From contig NZ_CP017076.1 of NCBI RefSeq assembly GCF_001742225.1, positions 310,001-374,000 on the forward strand: a stretch of 64,000 nt of DNA, given 5' to 3'. This stretch comes from Novosphingobium resinovorum (GTDB taxonomy: Bacteria; Pseudomonadota; Alphaproteobacteria; Sphingomonadales; Sphingomonadaceae). This document shows, in pieces, positions 42,497-52,400 of the stretch. The number at the start of each line of letters is the position of its first letter. The first letter of the stretch is position 1. The position numbers were made by a program, and so were the translations under genes. The notes beneath the pieces were generated by a model. That model did not search any database, was not told the origin of the DNA, and was given only the letters and a program-made list of their open reading frames with translations.

Positions 42497-42581
42497 GTCA
42501 TTCCCGCGAAGGCGGGAACCCATCTGATGCCGGTGCACCCTGCGATGTCGGGAGATGGGTCCCCGCTCTTGCGCGTATGAC
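42497..42581. repeat. 85-bp dispersed hairpin repeat, copy 3
   Basis: The left arm GTCATTCCCGCGAAGGCGGG is intact; the right arm has decayed (CCCCGCTCTTGCGCGTATGAC). The length is the same 85 bp as the copies at 1037 and 12943. It lies between nhaA and the histidine kinase gene. Confidence 0.8.
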
Positions 42582-42608
42582 GGCAATGGAATGGCGGATA
42601 ATGGTCCT

Positions 42609-43970
42609 TCAGGCGCGCGGGGGCGGCTCTACCAGCCTGATCCGCACCGCCAGCCCCGGCGCGGCGTCGCGCAAGTCCACCGTTCCGCCGTGGAGGTGCG
42701 CCACCGCCTGCACCAGCGAGAGGCCGAGGCCCGCGCCCCAGCCGCCGCGCGCTTCGTCCAGCCGGGTGAACCGGCGCAGCGCCTGTTCGCGGCGCTCGGG
42801 CGCAATGCCGGGGCCTTCGTCGGCCACGACGACCGCCGCGCCGTCCGCCTCTGGCACCAGCGACAGGGTGATGGTGCCAGCCCCGTACTTGAGTGTATTG
42901 TCGACGAGATTGCCCAGCGCCTGATCGAGCAACTGGCGATGGACCCGCATGTGCAGCGCGGCCGGGGCGACGACCACGATCGCGCGGCCCTGATCCTCGA
43001 CCATGGGCGCATAGATTTCCGCCACCGTCTCCAGCAGTTCGGACAAGTCGGCGTCGGCCAGGCTCTCGCGGCCCATGCCCGCTTCGGCGCGGGTGATCGA
43101 CAGGGCGGTCTCGACGATCGCCATCAGGCGTTCGCTTTCGGTGAGGGCCTGATCGACGAAGGGCTGGGCGAGGGGATCCTCGACGTGCTGCGCCGCCCGG
43201 TCGAGCGCGGCGCGCATCCGCGTCAGGGGCGATTTCAGGTCGTGGGCGAGGGCGTCGGTGGCCAGCTTCAGCTCGTCATTGAGCGCGGCCATGCGGTCGA
43301 GCGCCTGATTTACCTCGCTGCCCAGCAGGGCGAAGGCGTCGCCGGTGTCGTCTGCGGGGACGCGGCGGGAGAGGCGACCTTCGCGCACGTCGCGCAAGGT
43401 GGCGACGCTTGCCCGCAGACGGTTGAGGATCAGTCGCGTCGAGACGTAGGCGGCGAAGGCCGCGAAAACCACGGAGAGCGCCAGCGCGATCATCGAGGTG
43501 CGTTCGAGCAGGGCCAGCACCTGCCGTTCCGTCTCCACCACCGTTCCGGTGACCAGGATCGAACCGTCCCGCAGGCGGACCGACTGGATCAGCATTGCCT
43601 CCGGCGCGGTATGGCCGGAGCGCGGCAGCTTCTCTAGCGCATAAGGCGCGCCGGGTGTGAGGTCGGGCGGTAAGCTATCGAGATTGCCGGTCAAGCGAGT
43701 GCCGTCCGGGTTGGCGAGGAAGAGCACACTCGCCCGTTCGATCCGGCGCGAAACCTTGGCGTCGATGGCGCGGGAGATCGCCGGCTCTCCGCCCTCGTTA
43801 TAGGCGTCGAGCAGGTCGTCGCGCAGGGTCACGGCGACGGCCACGGCGTCGGCATGGCTCTGGGATCGCAGCAGCAGCGCCGGGCCGAGCAGCAGTACCG
43901 CAGCCGCGACGATCTGGAACAGGAAGACGAGCGCGGCGAAGCGGAACGTGGTCGAGTGCCAGATTTTCAC
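42609..43970 (-). CDS. Two-component sensor histidine kinase
   Basis: A 453-residue membrane kinase. Two membrane segments (about 10-32 and 168-190) enclose a periplasmic sensor of about 135 residues; a HAMP linker follows, then the H-box ALAHDLKSPLTRMRAAL with the phosphorylated histidine, N-box LGNLVDNTLKYG, VADEGPGI and GAGLGLSLV of the ATPase domain. The start is a GTG that overlaps the regulator stop (GTGA), so the two are translationally coupled. The stimulus is not evident. Confidence 0.93.
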   Translation of the reverse strand: MKIWHSTTFRFAALVFLFQIVAAAVLLLGPALLLRSQSHADAVAVAVTLRDDLLDAYNEGGEPAISRAIDAKVSRRIERASVLFLANPDGTRLTGNLDSLPPDLTPGAPYALEKLPRSGHTAPEAMLIQSVRLRDGSILVTGTVVETERQVLALLERTSMIALALSVVFAAFAAYVSTRLILNRLRASVATLRDVREGRLSRRVPADDTGDAFALLGSEVNQALDRMAALNDELKLATDALAHDLKSPLTRMRAALDRAAQHVEDPLAQPFVDQALTESERLMAIVETALSITRAEAGMGRESLADADLSELLETVAEIYAPMVEDQGRAIVVVAPAALHMRVHRQLLDQALGNLVDNTLKYGAGTITLSLVPEADGAAVVVADEGPGIAPERREQALRRFTRLDEARGGWGAGLGLSLVQAVAHLHGGTVDLRDAAPGLAVRIRLVEPPPRA

Positions 43971-44653
43971 GGTTCGGCGCCGATGCGATAGCCCGCGCCG
44001 CGCACGGTATGGAGCAGGCGGCGCGCCTCGCCCTCGTCGATCTTCTTGCGCAACCGGCTGAGGTGAACGTCGACGACATTGGTGCCGGGGTCGAAGTGGT
44101 AATCCCACACGCCTTCGAGCAGCATCGTGCGGGTCACCACCTGATCGGCATGGCGCAGCAGGAATTCGAGCAGTCGGAATTCGCGCGGCTGCAGTTCGAT
44201 GACTCGCTCGCCCCGGCGCACGCGGCGGGCAAGGAGGTCCATTTCCAGATCGTCGCAGCGCAGCACCGTTTCCGTCACGGCGGCAGGTGCGCCGCGGCGG
44301 ATCAGCAGCCGGATGCGGGCGAGCAGTTCGGCGAAGGCGAAGGGCTTGACCAGATAGTCGTCGCAGCCGTTGGTCAGTCCTTTGATCCGGTCTTCCGGCG
44401 ATCCGAGCGCGGAGAGGATGATCACCGGCGTCTCCAGCCCGGCGCCGCGCAGGGCTGCCAGCACCGCCATCCCGTCCAGCCCCGGCAGCATCCGGTCGAG
44501 CACGATGCATGCATATCCGCCGTCCGTGCCCAGAAACAGGCCGTCGCGCCCGTTGGCGGCGCGGTCTACCGTGAAGCCCGCCTCGTCGAGGCCCTTGGCG
44601 ATGAAGTCGGCGGTGTCGGCATCGTCCTCGACGAGCAGGATCTTCTGGCTCAA
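43967..44653 (-). CDS. OmpR/PhoB-type response regulator
   Basis: A 228-residue response regulator: receiver domain with the phospho-acceptor aspartate in CIVLDRMLPGLDG (near 53), the lysine in YLVKPFAFAEL, and a C-terminal winged helix (DLEMDLLARRVRRG to VRGAGYRIG) that binds DNA. It precedes and overlaps its kinase gene. Its targets are not evident; the divergent small membrane protein gene is one possibility. Confidence 0.94.
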   Translation of the reverse strand: MSQKILLVEDDADTADFIAKGLDEAGFTVDRAANGRDGLFLGTDGGYACIVLDRMLPGLDGMAVLAALRGAGLETPVIILSALGSPEDRIKGLTNGCDDYLVKPFAFAELLARIRLLIRRGAPAAVTETVLRCDDLEMDLLARRVRRGERVIELQPREFRLLEFLLRHADQVVTRTMLLEGVWDYHFDPGTNVVDVHLSRLRKKIDEGEARRLLHTVRGAGYRIGAEP

Positions 44654-44809
44654 CGCGCCTTCCTCACACTTGCGGTCCTTCCATTGTGAGCCGTGTGGCC
44701 CTCCGGCGCGATGGGGAGCGGATTAACTTTCGCTCATGTTCCCTCCAGCCGGGGGAGGCTCCGCGCATCGTATGCACCTTGGGCGCGCCACGACAAGAGT
44801 TGAGACCAC

Positions 44810-45136
44810 ATGGATACCGACACTGCCATCCTCGATGAGCGGACCTGCCGCCTGATCTGCCCGATCGCCTCGGGCATGGTGGGGGTCTGCATGACCGGCA
44901 TCGGGCTGCTGCGCGTGGCGGTGTCGGTGCGAGGACATGAGACGATCGCCGACGATCTGCTCTCGGTCGATGCGCTGCTGTTCCTGCTGGCGACGCTGGC
45001 CTCTTACTTCGCGTTAAGGGTGCAGTCCTCGACACGGCTGCACGGACTGGAGCGGGTGGCGGATGCGGCGTTCATCCTGGCGATGTCGCTGCTGACGGTG
45101 GCGTGTTTCGTGATCACGTATTCGCTCGGGGGGTAG
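44810..45136 (+). CDS. Small membrane protein of unknown function
   Basis: A 108-residue protein with three likely membrane segments (about 16-37, 52-70 and 85-105) and a short acidic N-terminus (MDTDTAILDE). No known motif. It is divergent from the two-component genes with 156 bases between, so it may be a target of that regulator. A repeat follows it. Confidence 0.65.
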   Translation: MDTDTAILDERTCRLICPIASGMVGVCMTGIGLLRVAVSVRGHETIADDLLSVDALLFLLATLASYFALRVQSSTRLHGLERVADAAFILAMSLLTVACFVITYSLGG

Positions 45137-45159
45137 ACTTTTCCTGATTTAACCCACTT

Positions 45160-45237
45160 CGCTCATGCTGAGCTTGCCGACGCGTCGGCAGGCGCAGCGC
45201 CACGTCTCGGGGCCTTCGACAAGCTCAGGCTGAGCGG
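45160..45237. repeat. TTCGACAAGCTCAG-type dispersed repeat, copy 1
   Basis: CGCTCATGCTGAGCTTGCCGAC at the left and CTTCGACAAGCTCAGGCTGA at the right are imperfect inverted copies of one word, forming a hairpin of about 78 bases. The same word pair, in another spacing, appears at 59279-59373. Confidence 0.7.
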
Positions 45238-45324
45238 GATGGGAGGGTGGCGCAGCGTCCAGATTGCCGATTGTTCATGTTGTGGCGAGCCTCCGGCAAT
45301 CCGGCCGAGCGCACAAACGGCACC

Positions 45325-45732
45325 ATGTTGCTGAGAACCGCCCTTTTTCTCTCGCTCCTCGCCGTGCCGCTCGGTGCGCGCGCGGCTACGCCCGTCGAGG
45401 GCGTCTGGCTCAACCCATCCGGTAGCGTCGCCGTGCGTACCGGTTCCTGCGGGCCAGGCCTGTGCGGACGCGTGGTCTGGGCCAGCGGCCAGGCGAAGGC
45501 CGACGCGCAGGACAGCGGGATCGCGTCGCTGATCGGCACCGAGCTGCTGCAGGACTACCGCCCCGAGGGCCGCATATGGCGTGGCACCGTCTTCGTTCCC
45601 GACATGGGGCGCCGCTTCGATTCCCGGATCGAACCTCTCTCGGCCGACCGGCTGAAGATCAGCGGGTGCATCCTTGGCGGCTTTTTCTGCCGCTCGCAGG
45701 TATGGACCCGCATCGCGCAGGTGCCGGCATGA
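45325..45732 (+). CDS. DUF2147 family secreted protein
   Basis: A 135-residue protein with a signal peptide (MLLRTALFLSLLAVPLGARA) and the DUF2147 layout: PVEGVWLNPSGSVAVRTGSC at the front, a GRVVWAS strand, D-x-x-R-G-x-x-W-x-G-T-V-F-V-P-D-x-G-R-x-F middle and a C-x-L-G-G-F-F-C-R-S-Q-V-W end with two cysteines. It is a small periplasmic barrel-like domain of unknown role. Its stop overlaps the mprF start (ATGA), so it is co-translated with phospholipid-modifying genes, which suggests an envelope role. Confidence 0.85.
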   Translation: MLLRTALFLSLLAVPLGARAATPVEGVWLNPSGSVAVRTGSCGPGLCGRVVWASGQAKADAQDSGIASLIGTELLQDYRPEGRIWRGTVFVPDMGRRFDSRIEPLSADRLKISGCILGGFFCRSQVWTRIAQVPA

Positions 45733-48344
45733 CCGCGCCGCTTGCTTTCCTCTCGCGCTATCGAAAGCTGGTGGAGGCGGGCGCGGTGCTGGCGGTGATC
45801 GCCCTCGGCTTCGTCGCGCTGAATACGCTGACGCACGAAATCCGCTACTCGCAGGTGCGCGCGGCCGTCCATGCGCTGGACGCCGGCCAGATCGCGCTGA
45901 GTCTCATGCTGACCGCCGCCAGCTATTTCGCGCTGACGTTCTACGATTTCCTAGCGCTCAGGACGATCGGGCACCCGCTGCCGTGGCGCACTGCCGCGCT
46001 GGCGTCGTTCACCAGCTATACGCTCAGCCACAACCTCGGGCTTTCGCTGCTGACCGGCGGGTCGGCGCGCTATCGCATCTACGTTGGTGCCGGGCTCGAC
46101 GGGCCGGAGGTCGCCAAAGTGGTGATGCTGGCGGCCGGCAACTTCTGGGCGGGCGTGCTGGCCGTCGCGGGTGCGGCGATGCTGGTCCGTGACGGCGGCC
46201 TTGACTTCGGCGCGGTGACGCTGACGCCGCAGGCGGCGCATGCGCTCGGCGCGGCGATGCTGGCTCTGCTGGGCGCGCTGGGCTTCGCGGCTGCGCGGGC
46301 GAAGCAGTTGAGGCTGCCGGGAATCCGCCTGCCGCTGCCTTCCGCGCGTGAGATCGCGGCGCAAGTCGGCGTCAGTGTCGCCGACATCGCCTGCGCGGGC
46401 GCGGCGCTTTTCGTACTGCTGCCGGGCGCCGACCCGGCGCAGCTTCCGGTGTTCGTCCTGGCCTATGCATTGGGCATCGTCGTGGCGCTGGTGACGCATG
46501 TGCCGGGCGGCCTCGGCGTGTTCGAGGCGGTGGTCCTCGCCGTGGCGCCGGGGGACCGGGCGCACCTTTTCGCGGGGCTGATCGTCTATCGGCTCGTCTA
46601 TTATCTCCTCCCGCTGGCACTGGCGGCGTTGCTGCTGGCCTGGCGCGAGGGTGCCCGCAGCCGCCGCGTGGCGCGCCTTGTCGGCGGGGTGCAGAGCGTC
46701 GCCACCGGCCTTTCGCCGCTGCTGCTGGCAAGCGCGACGTTCCTTGGCGGCGGCATGCTGTTGCTGTCGGGCTCGCTGCCTGCCGTCCACGCACGCATGG
46801 GACTGCTGGCCGACGTCATGCCGCTGCCCGTCATCGAGGCGAGCCATATCGCCGCCAGCCTCGTCGGCACCGCGCTGCTGCTGCTGGCGCCGGGACTCTA
46901 CCGCCGGCTCGACGGCGCTTGCCTTGCCGCGCGGCTGCTGCTGATGGCGGGCGCGGTATTCTCGCTGGCCAAGGGCATCGACTATGAGGAGGCGCTGGCC
47001 TGCCTTGCGCTGGCCGCGCTGCTGCAAATGACGCGCCGGGCCTTCTACCGCCGCACCGCGCTGACCGAGACGCCACTCACCGCGGGCTGGATAGCGGCGG
47101 TGGTGATGGCGGCGGGACTGGCGCTTTGGGCGGGCCTCTTCGCCTATCGCCATGTACCCTACAACGACGACCTGTGGTGGAAGTTCGCCCTGCGTGCCGA
47201 TGCCCCGCGTTACTTGCGCGCGGCGCTGGCCTCGTCGGTGTTGCTGGCGGGGTTCGCGGTCTGGAGGCTTTGCGCGCCCGGCAGCGCGCGCGGCGACGCG
47301 CAGGTGATGGAGGATGCCCCGGCGATCCGCGCGATCCTCGCCACCAGTCCGCGCACCGAGGCGATGCTGGCGCTGACCGGAGACAAGCGGTTCCTCGTCT
47401 CGCAGGCGGGCGACGCCTTCGTCATGTACCAGATCAAGGGTTCCAGCTGGGTCGTCATGGGTGATCCGGTCGGCAACGAGGGATCGTGGGGCGAACTCCT
47501 CTGGACCCTGCGCGACATGTCGCACCGCAGGCAGGGACGGCTGGTGCTCTACGAGATTTCGCCCGCCACGCTCGACCTTGCCATCGGCATGGGCCTGCAG
47601 ATCGTGAAGTATGGGGAGGAGGCGGTGGTCGATCTCACCACGTTCGAGCTGGAAACTCCCCAGCTGCGTTCGGTACGCAAGTCGGAGCGCACCGCCGCTC
47701 GCGCCGGCGCCCGGCTGCGGGTGGTGCCGGCGGCGGCGGTGCCGGTGATCCTCGATGAACTGGAGGCGATCTCCGACGAGTGGATGACGGCCAAGGGCCA
47801 GCGCGAGAAGGGCTTCAGCCTCGGCGCCTTCGACCGCGCATACCTGAGCAACTTCGACATGGCGCTGGTCATGGTGGAGGACCGCATCGTCGCCTTCGCC
47901 AACCTGTGGTGCACGCAGGACCACACCGAAGCCTCGGTCGACCTCATGCGCCAGCGCGAGGACGCGCCGCGCGGGACGATGGATTTCCTGTTCACCAACC
48001 TGCTGCTCTGGTCAAAGGCGCGCGGATACAAGCGCTTCACGCTGGGCATGGTGCCGCTGTCGGGGATCGAGGGTGGCCCGCTCGCGCCCGCATGGGCCAA
48101 GGCGGCGGCGCTGGTGTTCCGCCATGGCGAGCGCTTCTACGGCTTTCGCGGCCTGCGCGGCTACAAGGAGAAGTTCGCCCCCCGCTGGGAACCGCGCTAC
48201 GTCGCCGGGCCGCACGGCATCGGGCTGATCCAGGGGCTGCACGACGTATCGCGCCTGATCGGCGGCGGGGGAGGGGGTGAATTTGTCCGCCCGATCGCGC
48301 CAGTGCCCGCCATCACCTCCGAGGCAAGGATGCTGATCGCATGA
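45729..48344 (+). CDS. mprF: Bifunctional lysylphosphatidylglycerol flippase/synthetase (MprF/LpiA)
   Basis: An 871-residue inner-membrane protein. About 14 membrane segments in the first 540 residues form the flippase, with the family words FTSYTLSHNLGLSLLTGGSA and LVTHVPGGLGVFEAVVL; the cytoplasmic C-terminus (about 560-860) is the GNAT-like synthase that moves lysine from tRNA to phosphatidylglycerol (GSSWVVMGDPVGNEGSW, KGFSLGAFDRAYLSNFDMA, RFYGFRGLRGYKEKFAPRWE in order). Aminoacylated lipid reduces sensitivity to cationic peptides and acid. It overlaps its neighbours on both sides, as the lpiA-acvB operon does in Agrobacterium and Rhizobium. Confidence 0.93.
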   Translation: MTAPLAFLSRYRKLVEAGAVLAVIALGFVALNTLTHEIRYSQVRAAVHALDAGQIALSLMLTAASYFALTFYDFLALRTIGHPLPWRTAALASFTSYTLSHNLGLSLLTGGSARYRIYVGAGLDGPEVAKVVMLAAGNFWAGVLAVAGAAMLVRDGGLDFGAVTLTPQAAHALGAAMLALLGALGFAAARAKQLRLPGIRLPLPSAREIAAQVGVSVADIACAGAALFVLLPGADPAQLPVFVLAYALGIVVALVTHVPGGLGVFEAVVLAVAPGDRAHLFAGLIVYRLVYYLLPLALAALLLAWREGARSRRVARLVGGVQSVATGLSPLLLASATFLGGGMLLLSGSLPAVHARMGLLADVMPLPVIEASHIAASLVGTALLLLAPGLYRRLDGACLAARLLLMAGAVFSLAKGIDYEEALACLALAALLQMTRRAFYRRTALTETPLTAGWIAAVVMAAGLALWAGLFAYRHVPYNDDLWWKFALRADAPRYLRAALASSVLLAGFAVWRLCAPGSARGDAQVMEDAPAIRAILATSPRTEAMLALTGDKRFLVSQAGDAFVMYQIKGSSWVVMGDPVGNEGSWGELLWTLRDMSHRRQGRLVLYEISPATLDLAIGMGLQIVKYGEEAVVDLTTFELETPQLRSVRKSERTAARAGARLRVVPAAAVPVILDELEAISDEWMTAKGQREKGFSLGAFDRAYLSNFDMALVMVEDRIVAFANLWCTQDHTEASVDLMRQREDAPRGTMDFLFTNLLLWSKARGYKRFTLGMVPLSGIEGGPLAPAWAKAAALVFRHGERFYGFRGLRGYKEKFAPRWEPRYVAGPHGIGLIQGLHDVSRLIGGGGGGEFVRPIAPVPAITSEARMLIA

Positions 48345-49072
48345 GCCGCGTTCGCACTCGCTTTGCCATTGGGCTGTTCGCACTGGCTGCGGTGGGTCTC
48401 ACTGCGCTGGCCGCGCCGGTGCTTGGCCTGCTCGGCACCGAGTCCATCGTGATGTTCCCGGCCGCCGAGCCGCATCCGCGCGTGGCGGCGGTCTTCCTGT
48501 CCGGAGACATGGGCTTCCACTTCGGCATGGGCGAGAAAGTCGCCGCCGCCGTTGCCGCCAAGGGCGTCCCGGTGGTCGGGGTCGCGTCCCCGGTTGTCTT
48601 CGCCACGCACCGCACCCGGGCCGAGGCGGACGCAGTCGTCGCCGGCGCGGTGCGCCTCGCCCTGACGCGTACGGGAGCGAGCCGGGTCGTGCTGATGGGC
48701 CAGTCCTACGGCGCCGACATCCTTGCGACCACGGCGCCGGACCTGCCGCCGGATCTGCGTGCCCGGGTCCTTGCCATCGACCTCACGGTGCCTGCGCACG
48801 ACGTCTACTTCCGCGCCGATCCGGTGGGCCTTGCCTACCTCGGCAAGCCGGACGCGCACCCGTTGCTGGCGATGCGCGGGGTCGACTGGGCGCCGGTGGT
48901 CTGCGTCTACGGGCTGGAAGAGAAGGGCAGCCTGTGCCCCTCCCTCGCAGGCCGGGCGCGGGTCATCGGCCTGAGCGGCGACCATTACCTCGGCCACGAT
49001 GCGCCGCGCCTGATCGCCACGACTCTTCGCGCGCTGCACGAAGTCGCGCCCGAAGCGGGGTTGCAGCCATGA
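48341..49072 (+). CDS. AcvB/VirJ-family periplasmic hydrolase
   Basis: A 243-residue protein with an N-terminal hydrophobic leader (RFAIGLFALAAVGLTALAAPV) and an alpha/beta-hydrolase domain of the AcvB/VirJ type: VAAVFLSGDMGFHFGMGEKV, nucleophile elbow MGQSYGADI, then a late SGDHYLG with the histidine. It corresponds to the single-domain VirJ form. In Agrobacterium AcvB hydrolyses lysyl-phosphatidylglycerol, balancing LpiA/MprF, and the two overlapping genes here fit that pair. Start overlaps the mprF stop (ATGA). Confidence 0.9.
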   Translation: MSRVRTRFAIGLFALAAVGLTALAAPVLGLLGTESIVMFPAAEPHPRVAAVFLSGDMGFHFGMGEKVAAAVAAKGVPVVGVASPVVFATHRTRAEADAVVAGAVRLALTRTGASRVVLMGQSYGADILATTAPDLPPDLRARVLAIDLTVPAHDVYFRADPVGLAYLGKPDAHPLLAMRGVDWAPVVCVYGLEEKGSLCPSLAGRARVIGLSGDHYLGHDAPRLIATTLRALHEVAPEAGLQP

Positions 49073-49233
49073 GCGGGACCTTGAGCGATTGCCATGCCGA
49101 GCGTCACGTCGCCTCGCGCAAGTTCACGGTCGATTCCTCGGGGGTGCAGAACTGCCGCTGCAAGGTCTGCGGCTGCGACCTCAGGCGGCTTCCGGCCATG
49201 CGCCGCTGGTTCCGCTCCGGGATGATGGGCTGA
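49069..49233 (+). CDS. 54-residue Cys-rich protein coupled to the mprF-acvB operon
   Basis: The ATG at 49069 overlaps the AcvB stop (ATGA), which makes a real gene likely. The protein has six cysteines counting C8; four are packed as CRCKVCGC near residues 29-36, which could bind zinc, followed by a basic stretch DLRRLPAMRRWFRSG. No membrane segment or signal peptide. I do not recognise the family. It ends the operon; three hairpins follow. Confidence 0.6.
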   Translation: MSGTLSDCHAERHVASRKFTVDSSGVQNCRCKVCGCDLRRLPAMRRWFRSGMMG

Positions 49234-49245
49234 GAGACAGTTTGG

Positions 49246-49377
49246 AAATTCGCGGAACGCGAATTTCGCGGCACCGGCCCGCTCCCCCACCCGACCGCCC
49301 ATCGGCAGTATCCTGTGGGTGGTCGGGTGGGGGAGCGGGCCGGTGCCGCATTCGAAAATGCCGCTTTCGGCATTTTT
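49246..49377. repeat. Three stacked hairpins with a 34-bp stem
   Basis: Hairpin 1: AAATTCGCG-GAA-CGCGAATTT (49246-49266). Hairpin 2: a 34-base arm at 49268-49301 pairs with 49316-49349 with a single G-T-type exception, loop 14 bases; the arm begins GCGGCACCGGCCCGCTCCC. Hairpin 3: AAAATGCCG-CTTT-CGGCATTTT (49355-49376). Together they fill most of the 259-base gap between the mprF operon and the next gene. Hairpin 3 could terminate transcription; the 34-bp stem is much longer than needed for that. Confidence 0.85.
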
Positions 49378-49492
49378 CAAACAGACTCTGAGCGCGCCGA
49401 ACATGACGAAAATTTAAGGCGCCGATCAGGTCCCGAACACTGCGCCGGGCCTATCGCCGGCTCACATTCCTTACCCCCGGACACCCGACGTC

Positions 49493-52400
49493 ATGAGCAA
49501 GCCCATCTTCTACGACCCCACCGGCCGCCGCAGCCGCTGGGCGCGCGGTGTCCTCGCCGCGTTGCTGGTCATCGTGCTGCTGGGCGCGGCGGCTTTCGCG
49601 ACCACGCTCGTCGCGGTGCCCGCCCAGCAGGAACTGGAACTGCCGACGCCGCGCCTCAAGCCCTCGACCCTGCACGGATCGCCGCTGAAGCATGCGCTGA
49701 AGTCCTGGCTGCCGCGCGGTCGCAAGGGGCCGGGGCAGAAGCCGCTCAGCATCGGTTTCTACCTGCCGGGCAACGACGCCAGCTTCCTTTCGCTGGTCCA
49801 TCACGGCAACGACCTCGACTGGGTGGTGCCCGCGCTGATCAACGTCGCGGGGCCGCAGCATCAGGTGACGGTCGAGCCGGATGCCCGCTTCGACCGGCTG
49901 GTCGCGGGCCAATCGCACCACTTCAAGGTGCTGCCGATGGTCCAGAACGTCGCCTCCGACGGCTGGGACGGTGCAGGAACCGCCGCGCTGCTGCATGATC
50001 CCGCGCAGCGCCTCGCGCTTGCCAAGCGCCTCGCCGGGGCCGTCACGCAGGGGAACTACGCCGGGCTGGTGATGGATCTCGAGGCATTGCCCACGCGCGC
50101 CATGCCCGATTACCTCGCCTTTCTGCGCAGCCTGCACGCAGCGTTGCCCAAGGGCACCTCGCTTGCCGTCACCACCCCCGCCGACGACGAGGGCGGCTGG
50201 CCGCTCGAGGCGCTCGCCAAGGCTACCGACAAGGTCATCTTCATGGCCTACGACCAGCACTGGGAGGGCGGCACGCCCGGCCCGATCGCCGCACAGGACT
50301 GGTTCGTCCACGAAGTGCAGGGCGCTCTGAAGCGCATCGGTTCCGAGCACCTCGTCGTCGCGCTGGGCAGCTACGCCTACGACTGGCACGGCGACCAGAC
50401 CGACGCGCTCGCCATCGAGGATGCATGGCTCGCCGCGCACGACAGCGCTGCGAAGATTTCCTTCGATCCCGCCAGCGGCAACGCAGGCTTCGCTTACGAC
50501 GACGAACAGACCCACCACACGATCTGGATGCTCGACGCGGCTACCAGCTGGAACGAGTTGTCGGCGCTGAAGCGCCTCGGCATCGGTGACATGGCGCTGT
50601 GGCGGCTCGGCACCGAGGATTCCGGCTTCTGGAACGACCTCGGCGCCTTCCGCAAGGGCGGCACGCCCGACCTTTCGACCCCTCGCGCGCTCAGCAGCGC
50701 CGACATCGAGGGATCGGGCGAGATCCTGCGCATCACCGCCACCCCGCGCGACGGCCAGCGCGCCGTGCGCGCCGACGGCAACGGTATGATCCGCGAGGAG
50801 ACCTACGCCGCGCTGCCGACGCCCTACGTCGTCCAGCGCTCGGGCGGCACGGACCCCAAGCGCATCGCACTGACCTTCGACGACGGCCCTGACCCTGCGT
50901 GGACGCCCCGCATCCTGCGTGAACTGGAGGCGGCGCACGTGCCCGCGACGTTCTTCGTGATCGGCGAGAACGCGCTGGGCAGCCCCGGCCTGCTCAAGCG
51001 CATCGTTGCCGACGGCGACGAACTGGGCAATCACACGTACACCCATCCCAATCTCGCCAATGCCGGGCCGCGCCAGACCCGGCTGGAATTGAATGCGACC
51101 CAGCGGCTGGTCGAAGCCTATACCGGCCGCAGCATGACGCTGTTCCGTGCGCCCTATTTCGGCGACGCCGAGCCGACGACGCCTGACGAACTCGGTCCCG
51201 CGCTGGCCGCGCAGGAGGCGGGCTATACGGTCGTGGGCCTCCACGTCGATCCCAACGACTGGCAGCGCCCGGGCGCGGACGCAATCGTCGACCAGGTGCT
51301 TCAGCAGGTCCATTCCGCGACGCCGGAGAATGCCACCAATGTCGTCCTGCTGCACGACGGCGGCGGCGACCGTGCCCAGACCGTCGCCGCGCTTCCGCGC
51401 ATCATCGCCGCGCTGAAGGGCGAGGGTTATACCTTCGTCACCGCCTCGCAGCTCGTCGGCATCCCGCAGGCGCGGGCGATGCCCGCCATTTCGACCACCG
51501 ATCTTGCCGCCGTGCGCGTGGACGTTGCCGCGTTCGTGGCGCTGATGGCGGTCGCGGCGGTGCTGGCCTGGGTGTTCTACCTCGCGATATCGCTCGGCAT
51601 CGCGCGCGCGGTGATCATGGCGGCGCTCGCCTGGTATCAAAGCCGCCGCAAGCGCGCCGAACCGCCGCATTTCGAGCCCGCCGTCTCGGTGATCATCCCC
51701 GCTTACAACGAGGAGCGGGTCATCGCCGCATCCGTCGCCCGGGTGCTCGCCTCCGACTACCCCGCGCTGCAGGTCATCGTCGCCGACGACGGATCGAAGG
51801 ACGGCACGAGCGAGATCGTGCGGTCGGTCTTCGGCGACGACCCGCGCGTGACGCTTTTGACGCTGCAGAACGGCGGCAAGGCCAGCGCCCTCAACCGCGC
51901 ACTGCTGCAGGCGACCGGCGAGATCGTCATCGCCCTCGACGCCGACACCCAGTTCGAGCCCGAAACCATCCGCCGCCTCGCCCGCTGGTTCGCGGACCCA
52001 CAGCTCGGCGCCGTCGCGGGCGATGCGCGGGTCGGCAACCGGGTGAACCTCGTCACCCGCTGGCAGGCGGTCGAGTACATCACCGCGCAGAACCTCGAAC
52101 GCCGTGCACTGGCCGGGTTCGACGCGATGACGGTGGTGCCGGGCGCGGTCGGCGCATGGCGGCGCGCGGCGCTGGACTCGGTCGGCGGCTATCCGGAGGA
52201 CACGCTCGCCGAGGACCAGGACCTCACCATCGCCATCCAGCGGGCGGGCTGGCGCGTCACGTACGACCCGCGCGCCGTCGCCTGGACCGAGGCGCCCGAG
52301 AGCTTCACCGCGCTGGCCAAGCAGCGCTTCCGCTGGGCTTTCGGCACCCTGCAGTGCCTGTGGAAGCACCGCGCGGTGATCCGCACTCGCAAGCCTGCCG

